From NCBI GenBank assembly GCA_003451635.1, contig DMAT01000399.1, positions 1 to 18,231 on the forward strand: a stretch of 18,231 nt of DNA, written 5' to 3'. The notes under the pieces were generated by a model. That model had not been told where the DNA came from, did no database searches, and was given only the letters and a program-made list of their open reading frames with translations. This DNA comes from Syntrophus sp. (in: bacteria) (GTDB taxonomy: Bacteria; Desulfobacterota; Syntrophia; Syntrophales; UBA8958). Positions within the stretch are counted from its first letter, which is position 1; every line of letters begins with the position of its first letter. Position numbers and translations under genes: made by a program. This document shows positions 4,986 to 12,478 of the stretch, in pieces.

Positions 4986-6053
4986 TTACAAGGGCCTGAC
5001 TACATCCCTGATCTTGCCGCTGGCCACGAGTTCCAAAAAGATTTCTCCGAGTGGTTCCGCCGTTGCGACGGCTTGTCGCCAGTTGGCGATTCTTGTTTCC
5101 GGGTCATCGACGAAGGTTACAAAATCCTCCCGATCCGGAACTTTTCCTGAGGGCAGGGAAGCGATGAAATCTTTGGAAGGATAAACCAGGACAATGCTTT
5201 TCAAGTCCTCGGCGGGCGGTTTCCGGGAGGTGAGCCTCTTGTCGAGCCACCCGGGGATGAGGCGATCCTGGTGCAGAAACAGGAGGGTCAGATCGTTTTC
5301 CTTCGCTCCGTAGTTTCCGGCCAAATGATAATCGACGAGACCGCCGTCCCGATAAATGCCTCGGGGGGCTCCAAAAATGTCCCGGACCCCGGTGATGATC
5401 AGGGGGATCGCGCCGGTGGCAACCAGTACGGATTTGAAGTTGGTCTTGTTCAGGGGAACACAGACGCCGCGAAATTCCGGACCCAGGGTGAAGGCAGGGT
5501 GTTTAGGGCCGCTGTAGAAAACCACCCGTTCGAAAAATGTGTAGAGCAGGGAGCGGCTCAGGGCGTTGCCGAGAAAGGAAAAAGCGAACCCCAGGCGCTG
5601 CAGGAAGACGTTCCCCGCGGCGGTCAGATTCTTTGCCCGGGCCGTGACGATGGCGAGACGATAGTCGCGGTGATTTAGGGCAAAGGGCAGGGCATCATTT
5701 TCGATGGTCTTATTAATAATGGCCGCTAAGGACTTGCGGATGGAGAGAGGCTTGTCTGCCCGGGGGTAGGTCGTGGTGATGTACGATTCCATGAGTTGCC
5801 GGTAACTTTTTTCCGCTTCCGGCTGGATCCAGGCGGCAAACCGCCAAGCCCCGGCAGAGGCGCCGATCAGGGTCAGGGGCCGCTGCCGGCCGAGGGACTT
5901 CTCTTTGAGAAGGGTCAGATCGAAACCGCTGGCGATCAACCAGCGGGGGCCCACCGCCGGTCCGGCATAGCCGGTAAAGGCATCCAGAGAAAAGCCGCCG
6001 TCACGGATTCGTTCGCAGGCATTTTCTCCTGCCTTGATGCAGAGACTGTCCAT
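4986..6053 (-). CDS. Patatin-like phospholipase family protein
   Basis: The 355-residue protein has GASAG at residues 64-68 (nucleophile Ser66 in G-x-S-x-G) and a DGG at 236-238 (RDGGLVDY). Together these give the Ser-Asp dyad of patatin-like hydrolases, which release fatty acids from lipids or related esters. The usual Gly-rich oxyanion stretch before the nucleophile is not clear: the N-terminus reads GGFSLDAFTGYAGPAVGPRW. No signal peptide is evident, so it is probably cytoplasmic or at the inner face of the membrane. On the minus strand, AGGAGAGG lies about 12 bases before ATG 6053. Two bases separate its stop from the pflX GTG, so the two are likely co-transcribed. The substrate is unknown. 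Confidence 0.78.
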   Translation of the reverse strand: MDSLCIKAGENACERIRDGGFSLDAFTGYAGPAVGPRWLIASGFDLTLLKEKSLGRQRPLTLIGASAGAWRFAAWIQPEAEKSYRQLMESYITTTYPRADKPLSIRKSLAAIINKTIENDALPFALNHRDYRLAIVTARAKNLTAAGNVFLQRLGFAFSFLGNALSRSLLYTFFERVVFYSGPKHPAFTLGPEFRGVCVPLNKTNFKSVLVATGAIPLIITGVRDIFGAPRGIYRDGGLVDYHLAGNYGAKENDLTLLFLHQDRLIPGWLDKRLTSRKPPAEDLKSIVLVYPSKDFIASLPSGKVPDREDFVTFVDDPETRIANWRQAVATAEPLGEIFLELVASGKIRDVVRPL

Positions 6054-6082
6054 TCCTTTATATAACCTCTCCTCAAATCACC

Positions 6083-6111
6083 TTGACACAAACCCCACGG
6101 TTTTGTAAAGT
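6083..6111 (+). promoter_or_regulatory. Sigma70-type promoter of proA
   Basis: A perfect TTGACA (6083-6088) is followed after exactly 17 bases by TAAAGT (6106-6111, four of six matches). The spacer holds a small palindrome AAACC-CCAC-GGTTT (6090-6103), which might be an operator. Transcription would start near 6118, giving a 5' leader of about 100 bases before the preferred proA start. Confidence 0.6.
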
Positions 6112-6128
6112 ACCTCCGTTTACAGTGG

Positions 6129-6171
6129 CCCGCCGGGGACACGCAGGTGTTGATCCGAGCCCGAAGGCGGG
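6129..6171 (+). promoter_or_regulatory. Structured leader upstream of proA
   Basis: CCCGCC (6129-6134) pairs perfectly with GGCGGG (6166-6171). It encloses a small hairpin ACAC-GCAG-GTGT (6139-6150) and a further CCG/CCCG-rich stretch. It lies wholly between the predicted transcription start and proA. I do not recognise it as a named riboswitch. Confidence 0.4.
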
Positions 6172-6219
6172 ATTCATATGCAGACTTTGGCAGCTTTGTC
6201 AATGGGGAGCGGTAGAGAA

Positions 6220-7476
6220 ATGACGATTCAATCCCAGGTCCTCGGGATAGCACAGGCGGCAAAAAAGGCGGCGAGTACCTTGTGCCGACTTACTGCGGAG
6301 GAGAAGAACCTGGCCCTCCGGGAAATGGGCGCCGCCCTCCTTAAGCATGGATCATTCCTGAGGGAAGAAAATGCCCGGGATGTGGCCCTCGCGTCCGAGA
6401 AGGGTCTCTCTGCCGCCATGATCGACCGTCTGACCATCAAGGAAGCGACGATTCAGGCCATGGCAAAGGGATGCGAAGAAGTGGCGGCCCTGCCTGATCC
6501 CGTGGGCAAGGTCAGTTCCATGTGGCGCCGCCCCAATGGCCTGCTGGTCGGCCGCATGCGCATCCCTCTGGGGGTCATCGGCATTATCTATGAGTCCCGC
6601 CCCAACGTCACTGCCGATGCCGCCGCCCTCTGCCTCAAGTCGGGTAACGCTGTGATCCTCCGGGGCGGTTCGGAGGCTATCCATTCCAATCTGGCCATTG
6701 CGGGGATCATTCAGGAAGTACTGAAGAAAGGACCGATTCCCGAGACGGCCATCCAGCTTGTTCCCATGACGGATCGAGAGGCCGTCTATGAACTCCTGCA
6801 GCTTGAAGAACTGATCGACGTCATCATTCCCCGGGGGGGCGAGGAGCTGATCCGGGCCGTGGTCAGTCAGTCGAAAATTCCCGTAATCAAACATTACAAG
6901 GGCGTCTGCCATATTTTTGTCGATGAGAACGCCGATCTGGACATGGCTCTGAAGATATGCGTGAATGCAAAGGTGCAGCGCCCCGGGGTCTGTAATGCCA
7001 TGGAGACCCTCCTTGTCCACCAGGCGATAGCCGCCCGGTTCCTTCCCCTTATGGCTGAAAAATGCGGAGATGCGGGCGTGACGTTAAGGGGATGCCCGCA
7101 GGCGCGGGCGATTCTTCCCGATATTGACCCCGCAACGGAGCAGGACTGGCACGAGGAATACCTTGACCTGGTTCTTTCCATTCGCGTTGTGGAAGGATTG
7201 GACGCGGCGATGGACCATATCGGAGAGTATGGCTCTCTGCATACGGAGGCCATCATTACGGAAAGCTACGGTCACGCCCAGAGATTTCTCAACGAGGTTC
7301 AGTCTTCAACGGTGCTTGTGAACGCCTCCACACGATTCAGCGACGGGTTTGAGCTGGGTCTTGGCGCGGAGATCGGCATCAGTACCACCAAGCTGCACGC
7401 CTATGGCCCGATGGGACTGGAAGAACTAACGACATCCAAATTTATCATTTACGGCAATGGACAGGTGAGAACATGA
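6220..7476 (+). CDS. proA: Gamma-glutamyl phosphate reductase (proline synthesis)
   Basis: This enzyme reduces gamma-glutamyl phosphate to glutamate semialdehyde with NADPH, the second step of proline synthesis, in the cytoplasm. The protein matches ProA from end to end: PLGVIGIIYESRPNVT, LCLKSGNAVILRGGSEA, IPRGGEEL, the catalytic Cys in QRPGVCNAMETLL (residue 258 from this start), VNASTRFSDGFELGLGAEIGIST and a C-terminal LTTSKFII. ATG 6220 is preferred over the in-frame ATG 6178: GGGGAGC lies nine bases before it, and the protein then begins at the usual family position. The longer frame adds 14 residues that are not family-like. The gene overlaps nadD by four bases (ATGA), so the two are coupled. 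proB, its common partner, is not beside it here. Confidence 0.97.
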   Translation: MTIQSQVLGIAQAAKKAASTLCRLTAEEKNLALREMGAALLKHGSFLREENARDVALASEKGLSAAMIDRLTIKEATIQAMAKGCEEVAALPDPVGKVSSMWRRPNGLLVGRMRIPLGVIGIIYESRPNVTADAAALCLKSGNAVILRGGSEAIHSNLAIAGIIQEVLKKGPIPETAIQLVPMTDREAVYELLQLEELIDVIIPRGGEELIRAVVSQSKIPVIKHYKGVCHIFVDENADLDMALKICVNAKVQRPGVCNAMETLLVHQAIAARFLPLMAEKCGDAGVTLRGCPQARAILPDIDPATEQDWHEEYLDLVLSIRVVEGLDAAMDHIGEYGSLHTEAIITESYGHAQRFLNEVQSSTVLVNASTRFSDGFELGLGAEIGISTTKLHAYGPMGLEELTTSKFIIYGNGQVRT

Positions 7477-8123
7477 AATGGGGACTACTTGGCGGGACCT
7501 TCGATCCCATCCATATCGGCCATCTGCGTTGCGCCGAGGAAATTCTGGAGATGTTTGATCTCAACCGGATCATTTTTATCCCCGCTTCCCGGCCGCCGCA
7601 TAAGATCGATGGTGAGATCACATCTTTTTACCACCGGGAACAGATGGTCAGGCTGGCAATCGAAAACAATCCCTCCTTTTCCTTTTCCGATGCGGAAAAC
7701 AAAAGGGAAGGGAAATCTTATTCCGTAGAAACCGTTGAGTTCATCCTCAAAAAGTATCTGCAAAATCTGGAGCTGTACTTTATCATCGGTCAGGACGCCT
7801 TTCATGCCATTACAACCTGGAAGGACTGGGAGAAGCTCCTGCAACTCTGCAATTTTGTCGTCATGACCAGACCGGGATACGAAAACAAAGGTCTGGAAGG
7901 TATTCTGCCTCCCGAATTTGCCTCCCAATTCCACTATGAATCCCAGGAAAACGGCTTCCGGGGGCCGATGGGATATTCCATCTATTTTCGGGAGGTGACC
8001 TTTCTGGATATCGCTTCGAGCCGGATCCGGAACCGGGTTAGGGACGGTAAATCCGTTACCTATCTGACCACGGAGCCCGTGCGCCATTACATTGTCAATA
8101 ACGGCCTGTACCGGAACATTTAG
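7473..8123 (+). CDS. nadD: Nicotinate-nucleotide adenylyltransferase
   Basis: NadD transfers AMP from ATP to nicotinic acid mononucleotide, giving deamido-NAD, in the cytoplasm. The 216-residue protein begins with the nucleotidyltransferase signature GGTFDPIHIGH (residues 7-17). It also carries FIPASRPPHK, the central FIIGQDAF and TTWKDWE stretches, and near the end DIASSRIRNRV, which corresponds to the ISSTxIR phosphate-binding motif. Length is normal. The start overlaps the proA stop (ATGA), so translation is coupled to proA. A proA-nadD order is common in Deltaproteobacteria. Confidence 0.97.
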   Translation: MKWGLLGGTFDPIHIGHLRCAEEILEMFDLNRIIFIPASRPPHKIDGEITSFYHREQMVRLAIENNPSFSFSDAENKREGKSYSVETVEFILKKYLQNLELYFIIGQDAFHAITTWKDWEKLLQLCNFVVMTRPGYENKGLEGILPPEFASQFHYESQENGFRGPMGYSIYFREVTFLDIASSRIRNRVRDGKSVTYLTTEPVRHYIVNNGLYRNI

Positions 8124-8152
8124 TTAGGGTACGGGTAAGAAAGGATAATGAT

Positions 8153-8527
8153 ATGCGTATCCCGACCTATGGCATCTTTTCGGGAACTCTGTCCCTGTCC
8201 ATGCTTCTGCTCCTGTCTTCCCCTTTGACCCTCCATGCCTTCCGCTGTGGAGATGGATTGGTGAGCGTCGGGGACTCGAAGGGTAGGGTTATGATCGAAT
8301 GCGGCAAGCCCACACTCAAGGAAAAAGTGGGGGACAAGGAGACACGTAAAAAAGGGACAGGGACAAAAACGAAGGGTGCCAAGACTACCAAGACCGTGGA
8401 GCAGTGGACCTATAATTGCGGGAAGGACGATTTTATTTATGTCCTGACCTTCGAAGGGGGAAAGCTCGTCAAGGAAGCAACGGATGGCCGCGGCCGCGGC
8501 GCCTCGGAATGTAAGGGCCGCAACTGA
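8153..8527 (+). CDS. DUF2845-type secreted protein
   Basis: The 124-residue protein has a clear export signal (about residues 1-29: a basic start, then LSLSMLLLLSSPLTLHA) and a short mature domain opening FRCGDGLVSVGDSKGRV. Further on come IECGKPT, a Lys/Thr-rich insert (about 60-80), EQWTYNCG and a strand-rich end FIYVLTFEGGKLV. The order Cys-Gly, VSVGDS, CGxPT, W-T-Y and F-x-x-G-x-L is that of DUF2845 proteins, whose function is unknown. Four Cys in the mature part suggest disulfides in the periplasm. AAAGGA precedes the ATG, and the gene follows nadD by 29 bases, so it is probably the last gene of the proA-nadD unit. Confidence 0.85.
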   Translation: MRIPTYGIFSGTLSLSMLLLLSSPLTLHAFRCGDGLVSVGDSKGRVMIECGKPTLKEKVGDKETRKKGTGTKTKGAKTTKTVEQWTYNCGKDDFIYVLTFEGGKLVKEATDGRGRGASECKGRN

Positions 8528-8539
8528 TACCCTCCACAT

Positions 8540-8659
8540 CCCGGTTTCAAATTAAGGATGATAACGAGGCGGCAAAGAGGAGGCGACGCAGGCGTATTGT
8601 TATACGTCGAGGAGCCGACGATGAAGCCAACAAAGTTAGCGCCTTAATTTGAAACCGGG
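8540..8659. repeat. 120-nt palindromic intergenic element with internal hairpin
   Basis: CCCGGTTTCAAATTAAGG (8540-8557) and its exact reverse complement (8642-8659) form a perfect 18-bp outer stem. It can be extended, after a small internal loop, by TAAC/GTTA (8562-8565 and 8635-8638). The interior holds a second hairpin, GCGTAT-TGTT-ATACGT, flanked by GACGC and GAGCCGACG stretches. It fills the gap between the converging DUF2845 and ppiD-like genes and could end transcription from both sides. Its form suggests a dispersed palindromic repeat or structured RNA. No coding frame is supported. Confidence 0.75.
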
Positions 8660-8661
8660 GG

Positions 8662-10260
8662 TTAGAGGTCTTTCAGATCTTTTGTAATCTTCAATCTGCC
8701 CTCTTTGATCAAGGCGCTTTTGCTTTCTTCCATCCATGACTGGGTCACTTCGCCTCTTTTTAGATCCAGATACACCTTCTTGAGTTGCTCCTTCTGTCCC
8801 GGCTGGAGCTGTCTGTCCGACTGCGCCCTTTCCCGGAACTCGATCAGGAAGTAGTCGCCGTTTATAAAGATAACTTCTTCCCCATGAGGTTTTTTCGCTG
8901 AGAGTTGGAACAGGGTTTTCATGATCTGGGAGGACGTCCCGATCTTCGGGGCCGGGGCAGTGGGGAGAAAAAATCCCGTCTCCTCTAATTTAAGATTCTT
9001 TTCTTTCCCGATAATCTGCAGCTTATCCCCTTTCTTAAGGCGGGCAAGAAGCACGTCCGCCTCCTGTCTGGCAAGGCGGCTGCCTTCCTGCGCCGAATAA
9101 CGTTGGCGCACCTCTTTTTCGATGATCTTGAGCTCCGGTGTATACGCCGCCTTTTTTGCTGCTACCTTGAGGAGATAGTAGCCGCCTTGAGAGGCGATTA
9201 CATTGCTGAGTTCGTCTTTCTGAAGAGCAAAGACCGTCTTTGCGAAATCCGGTATCTGTCGGAAGGTTTCGGGAGGGTTCTTAACGGTGAAAAACTCCGT
9301 TCCTGCGACCGGCAAGCGATGGGTGGCGGCGTAACCGTCGAAATTTTCCTGCTGATAAATCGTATCGCGAGCCTTTTTCGCTTCCTCGTAGGCGAGCCTC
9401 ATTGACCGGGAATGCTTAAGTTCAGAGACTATCTCATCCCTTACGCTGCTAAGGGGAAGTGTTTTCCCCGCCTTTGTCCACTGCTGCTTGTGACTGTTAT
9501 AGAAATCGGCAATTTCTTCTTCGGGGACGGTTACCCTGGCCGTGAAATCCCTGGCTTGGAAAAACAGGTATTTGACCTGAATCTGTTCGGGAGAGCGAAA
9601 ATCACCGCTATGTTCTTTCAGGTATTTTTCCAGATCTGACGTTGACGCCTGGACTTTACCTTCAAAATCCAGGCCCCTCAGGCGCACGAAAGAGACGTTG
9701 ATTTTTTCGGTCTGGGCCTCATAAAAGCTGCTTACCTCCTCCTCGGAAACATGGACGCCGTCCTGAAGAAGATCTTCCAGCTTCATGATCAGGAGTGATT
9801 TCCGCTGCTCATTTTCGAAATCTTCCGGTGTAATCTTGTTGTAACGAAGCATCTGCTGGTACAGGCGATCATCGAAGACGCCATTTCTCTGAAATGTCGG
9901 CAGGGAAGATATGAACCCCCTGACTTCTTCGTCGGTGACCTTGACCTTGAGATCCTGCGCCTTTTTCATCAGAATAGCCTGATAAACCAGTTTGTCGAGG
10001 GCCTGCTGCTTCAGATTCAGGGTCTTCAACATATCTTCTGTAAGGCGACCGCCGGAGCGGCGATTGTATAAATCGATCAGATTGCGGTATTCCTTTTCAT
10101 ATTCCTGATAGGTGATGACCTTGCCGTCAACGGTCGCGATGGCATCCGCCTTCTGTCGTCCCGTCATGGAACCGAAGTAAAAGACGAAGACGATGATAAT
10201 GATGCCAAGGAGGACCTTCATGATCCAGTTTCGCGCATGTTTTCTCATTAACTCAAGCAT
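8662..10260 (-). CDS. PpiD/SurA-like periplasmic chaperone, parvulin domain apparently missing
   Basis: The 532-residue protein has one membrane anchor at about residues 12-31 (WIMKVLLGIIIIVFVFYFG). A SurA/PpiD-type N-terminal chaperone domain follows at about 38-180 (VDGKVITYQEYEKEYRN, QQALDKLVYQAILMKKA, FDDRLYQQML). PpiD-like linker segments follow (SPEQIQVKYLFF; VPEEEIADFYNSHKQQW, about 246-261). The parvulin catalytic domain should come next, with its RARHILF start and GGDLG-F signature. Instead the chain goes straight to TLPLSSVRDEIVSEL. A degenerate half-domain ending ASQGGYYLLKV lies at about 340-366. It is probably a holdase for outer-membrane or periplasmic proteins without isomerase activity. 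AAGGGG precedes ATG 10260. Confidence 0.85.
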   Translation of the reverse strand: MLELMRKHARNWIMKVLLGIIIIVFVFYFGSMTGRQKADAIATVDGKVITYQEYEKEYRNLIDLYNRRSGGRLTEDMLKTLNLKQQALDKLVYQAILMKKAQDLKVKVTDEEVRGFISSLPTFQRNGVFDDRLYQQMLRYNKITPEDFENEQRKSLLIMKLEDLLQDGVHVSEEEVSSFYEAQTEKINVSFVRLRGLDFEGKVQASTSDLEKYLKEHSGDFRSPEQIQVKYLFFQARDFTARVTVPEEEIADFYNSHKQQWTKAGKTLPLSSVRDEIVSELKHSRSMRLAYEEAKKARDTIYQQENFDGYAATHRLPVAGTEFFTVKNPPETFRQIPDFAKTVFALQKDELSNVIASQGGYYLLKVAAKKAAYTPELKIIEKEVRQRYSAQEGSRLARQEADVLLARLKKGDKLQIIGKEKNLKLEETGFFLPTAPAPKIGTSSQIMKTLFQLSAKKPHGEEVIFINGDYFLIEFRERAQSDRQLQPGQKEQLKKVYLDLKRGEVTQSWMEESKSALIKEGRLKITKDLKDL

Positions 10261-10328
10261 ACCGTTCCCCTTATAGGTGCCTTTTTTGAAGGGTCGTTGA
10301 TATTATAGTCCCAAGGAAAATGCAATCA

Positions 10329-10342
10329 CCTTTTTAAAAAGG
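10329..10342. repeat. 14-bp perfect palindrome between ppiD-like gene and mreB
   Basis: CCTTTTTAAAAAGG lies in the 182-base gap between the divergent ppiD-like gene and mreB. It is about 70 bases from the ppiD-like ATG and 100 from the mreB GTG, and could be an operator. A TATAAT on the minus strand (10302-10307) may be the -10 of the ppiD-like gene, without a good -35. Confidence 0.35.
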
Positions 10343-10387
10343 CATTGCTTAGGCGCAAGAAATAGGCTATAGGTCAACGCTAAGTGA

Positions 10388-10416
10388 TTGTCGTAAGAGC
10401 TTAGGTGCTTATATTT
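10388..10416 (+). promoter_or_regulatory. Possible mreB promoter
   Basis: TTGTCG (10388-10393) and TATATT (10410-10415) are 16 bases apart and lie 27 bases before the mreB GTG. The -35 is a weak match, so this is only the best candidate in the gap. Confidence 0.3.
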
Positions 10417-10442
10417 ATTGAGAAAATACAGGAGGCAGAAGC

Positions 10443-11480
10443 GTGCTGTTTGATTGGATTTTAGGAAAATTTTCCAGTGACCTGGCCATCGACCTTGGGA
10501 CGGCCAATACCCTCGTTTACGTAAAGGGTAAAGGAATTGTTTTGAGTGAACCGTCCGTAGTGGCGGTGCACATGGATTCAAAAGGGGTCAAAAAGGTTCT
10601 GGCTGTTGGATCCGAAGCAAAGAAGATGCTGGGAAGGACCCCGGGAAACATCATGGCCATCCGCCCCATGCGGGACGGAGTCATCGCGGATTTTGACATC
10701 ACCGAGGCGATGCTCAGGCATTTCATCCTCAGCGTTCATAACCGCAGGACGCTGGTGCGGCCAAGAATAATAGTGTCCGTGCCATCGGGTATAACCCAGG
10801 TGGAAAGAAGGGCGGTCCGTGAGACCGTTGAATCCGCCGGGGCGCGGGAGATTTATCTCATCGAGGAGCCCATGGCCGCAGCCATCGGGGCTGGACTTCC
10901 GATCACGGAACCAACGAGCTCAATGGTTGTTGACATCGGCGGAGGTACTACGGAAGTAGCCGTCATTTCTCTTTCGGGCATTGTCTACGCAAAATCTCTG
11001 CGCATCGCCGGTGACAAGATTGACGAAGAGATTGTCCAGTACATGAAAAGAAAGTACAGCCTTCTCATTGGCGAGCGAACCGGGGAAATAATCAAAATGA
11101 CCATCGGCTGCGCCTATCCGGATAAGGAAATCCGCACCGTCGAAGTGAAGGGACGGGATCTGATTTCAGGGATTCCCAAAATTATTGAAATCAATTCGGA
11201 AGAGGTTCGCGAAGCAATAACGGAACCGATCAGCCTGATTGTTGACACTATAAAGAATTGCCTGGAAAATGCTCCGCCGGAACTGGCCGGGGATATCGTG
11301 GATCGAGGCATCATGCTTACGGGCGGCGGCGCCCTGCTGAGAAACCTGGATGTCCTGATCCGGGAAGAAACCGGTCTTCCCGTAACCATTGCCGACGACC
11401 CGCTGTCAACTGTTGCCAGAGGGGCGGGAATGGCCCTCGCTCAGTTGGATGTTTTGAAGGAAGTCACCCTGCAGGTGTGA
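10443..11480 (+). CDS. mreB: Rod shape-determining actin homologue MreB
   Basis: MreB polymerises under the inner membrane with ATP and guides the lateral cell-wall machinery. The 345-residue protein has the actin-fold nucleotide motifs in order: DLGTANTLVYVKG (about 17-29), MRDGVIADFDITEAML, VSVPSGITQVERRAVRE, the second phosphate loop VDIGGGTTEVAVIS (about 164-177), and the adenosine motif LTGGGALLRNLD near the end. The N-terminal MLFDWILGKF is an amphipathic membrane-binding helix. The start is GTG 10443, set by AGGAGG at 10430-10435. It is the first gene of the elongasome operon mreB-mreC-mreD-mrdA-rodA, so the cell is probably rod-shaped. Confidence 0.98.
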   Translation: MLFDWILGKFSSDLAIDLGTANTLVYVKGKGIVLSEPSVVAVHMDSKGVKKVLAVGSEAKKMLGRTPGNIMAIRPMRDGVIADFDITEAMLRHFILSVHNRRTLVRPRIIVSVPSGITQVERRAVRETVESAGAREIYLIEEPMAAAIGAGLPITEPTSSMVVDIGGGTTEVAVISLSGIVYAKSLRIAGDKIDEEIVQYMKRKYSLLIGERTGEIIKMTIGCAYPDKEIRTVEVKGRDLISGIPKIIEINSEEVREAITEPISLIVDTIKNCLENAPPELAGDIVDRGIMLTGGGALLRNLDVLIREETGLPVTIADDPLSTVARGAGMALAQLDVLKEVTLQV

Positions 11481-11519
11481 CAACTCCGCTAGAACCTCTA
11501 AACACAATGGGGAAAGATT

Positions 11520-11636
11520 ATGAGCCTTGGATGGTGCGATGCCGTGAGGCTTACTTTCTTTTTTAAGCGCTTTCATAGTCGTCTTGCAAAAGTTCTCTGT
11601 GACTGGACAGGTATGCCGGTTGTTCATGTGATTTGA
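11520..11636 (+). CDS. Possible 38-residue ORF between mreB and mreC
   Basis: An ATG at 11520 follows GGGGA by six bases and opens 38 codons ending at TGA 11634-11636. The product starts MSLGWCDAVRLTFFFKRF and contains two Cys and three Trp or Phe clusters; I know no relative. The stop overlaps the TTG start of mreC as TTGA, the same arrangement seen at the atpF-atpH junction in this window. The ORF could act mainly to couple translation into mreC, which has no ribosome site of its own. A second frame of 19 codons begins at ATG 11507. Chance cannot be excluded. Confidence 0.4.
   Translation: MSLGWCDAVRLTFFFKRFHSRLAKVLCDWTGMPVVHVI
11521..11564 (+). terminator. Weak terminator/attenuator between mreB and mreC
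   Basis: TGAGCCT (11521-11527) can pair with AGGCTTA (11547-11553), one pair being G-U. The stretch after it, ACTTTCTTTTTT, ends in six T residues (11559-11564). The stem is short and the first T run broken, so partial read-through into mreC is expected. It may lower mreC-rodA transcript relative to mreB. Confidence 0.4.
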
Positions 11637-12478
11637 GAATCACCAGAAATATGTCGATTCCAAAAAAATACCGGCCCATTGCCATCGTCGTCCTGGTTAT
11701 CGTCTTCTCCATCATTCTCCTGTTTTTGAGCACGAAAATGCCTTCGGATACTGGTTATCCGAGAAGATTCATCCTCGATGTGGTGGCGCCTATCGAGCGT
11801 CTGATCAGAATTCCCCTGGATGAAACCATTACTGTTTGGAACCGTTATCTCTTTCTAGTCGGGCTGGGAGAAGAAAACAGGCGGTTAAAAAGGGAGAACG
11901 ATCATTTGAAGAATCAGTTGCTCCTGCACCAGGAAGGGTATCTTGAGGGGCTGCGCCTGCAAAAATTGCTTACCATGAAAGATCAGAGCGACTATGTATC
12001 CATGACTGCAAGGGTTATCGGGATGGACCAGAAATCACTGATCAAGACGATTCTCATCAACAAGGGAACCACACACGGCATCAGGAATGGCTTGCCGGTC
12101 GTTAACGAGCAAGGGGTTCTCGGAAGGATTATAGAAACATCATGGCATGTCTCGCGGGTACTCCTGATCAGCGACGGCAACAGTAATATCGACGCCTTAG
12201 TGCAGGGAACCCGTGTCCAGGGAATGCTGCAGGGTTCCGGGGCGATGCGCTGCATGCTGAAATACATTGCCAAGACGGAGGAGGTCAAGGCGGGAGATCT
12301 GGTGGTATCTTCAGGGATGACGGAGATTTTCCCCAAAGGATTGCTGCTGGGAACCGTAATCCGGGCGGACAAGAAGGATTCCGGTCTCTTCCAGCGGATC
12401 GAGGTGGCTCCGGCGGTGGATTTCACCAGGTTGGAAGAAGTGATGGTGTTAATGGTAACGGAGAAAAAGAAAAAATGA
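11633..12478 (+). CDS. mreC: Rod shape-determining protein MreC
   Basis: MreC is an inner-membrane protein whose periplasmic part links MreB to PBP2 and RodA. The 281-residue protein has one membrane segment at about residues 17-35 (IAIVVLVIVFSIILLFL). A coiled coil at about 72-105 follows (EENRRLKRENDHLKNQLL). A two-barrel beta domain then runs to the end, with NKGTTHGIRNGLPVVNEQGVLGRI, RVLLISDGNSNIDALVQ and GDLVVSSGMTEIFPKGLLLGTV, all typical. The TTG at 11633 overlaps the stop of a small upstream ORF (TTGA). The next choice is ATG 11651, six codons on; neither has a clear ribosome site, and coupling favours the TTG. The stop overlaps mreD by four bases. Confidence 0.95.
   Translation: MRITRNMSIPKKYRPIAIVVLVIVFSIILLFLSTKMPSDTGYPRRFILDVVAPIERLIRIPLDETITVWNRYLFLVGLGEENRRLKRENDHLKNQLLLHQEGYLEGLRLQKLLTMKDQSDYVSMTARVIGMDQKSLIKTILINKGTTHGIRNGLPVVNEQGVLGRIIETSWHVSRVLLISDGNSNIDALVQGTRVQGMLQGSGAMRCMLKYIAKTEEVKAGDLVVSSGMTEIFPKGLLLGTVIRADKKDSGLFQRIEVAPAVDFTRLEEVMVLMVTEKKKK

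Noticed and set aside
6352..7020. 222-codon minus-strand frame within proA
   Set aside because: It lies wholly opposite a clear ProA reading frame, in GC-rich sequence where long shadows are expected, and has no motif.
7485..8087. 200-codon minus-strand frame within nadD
   Set aside because: It is a shadow of nadD, whose signature motifs are all on the plus strand.
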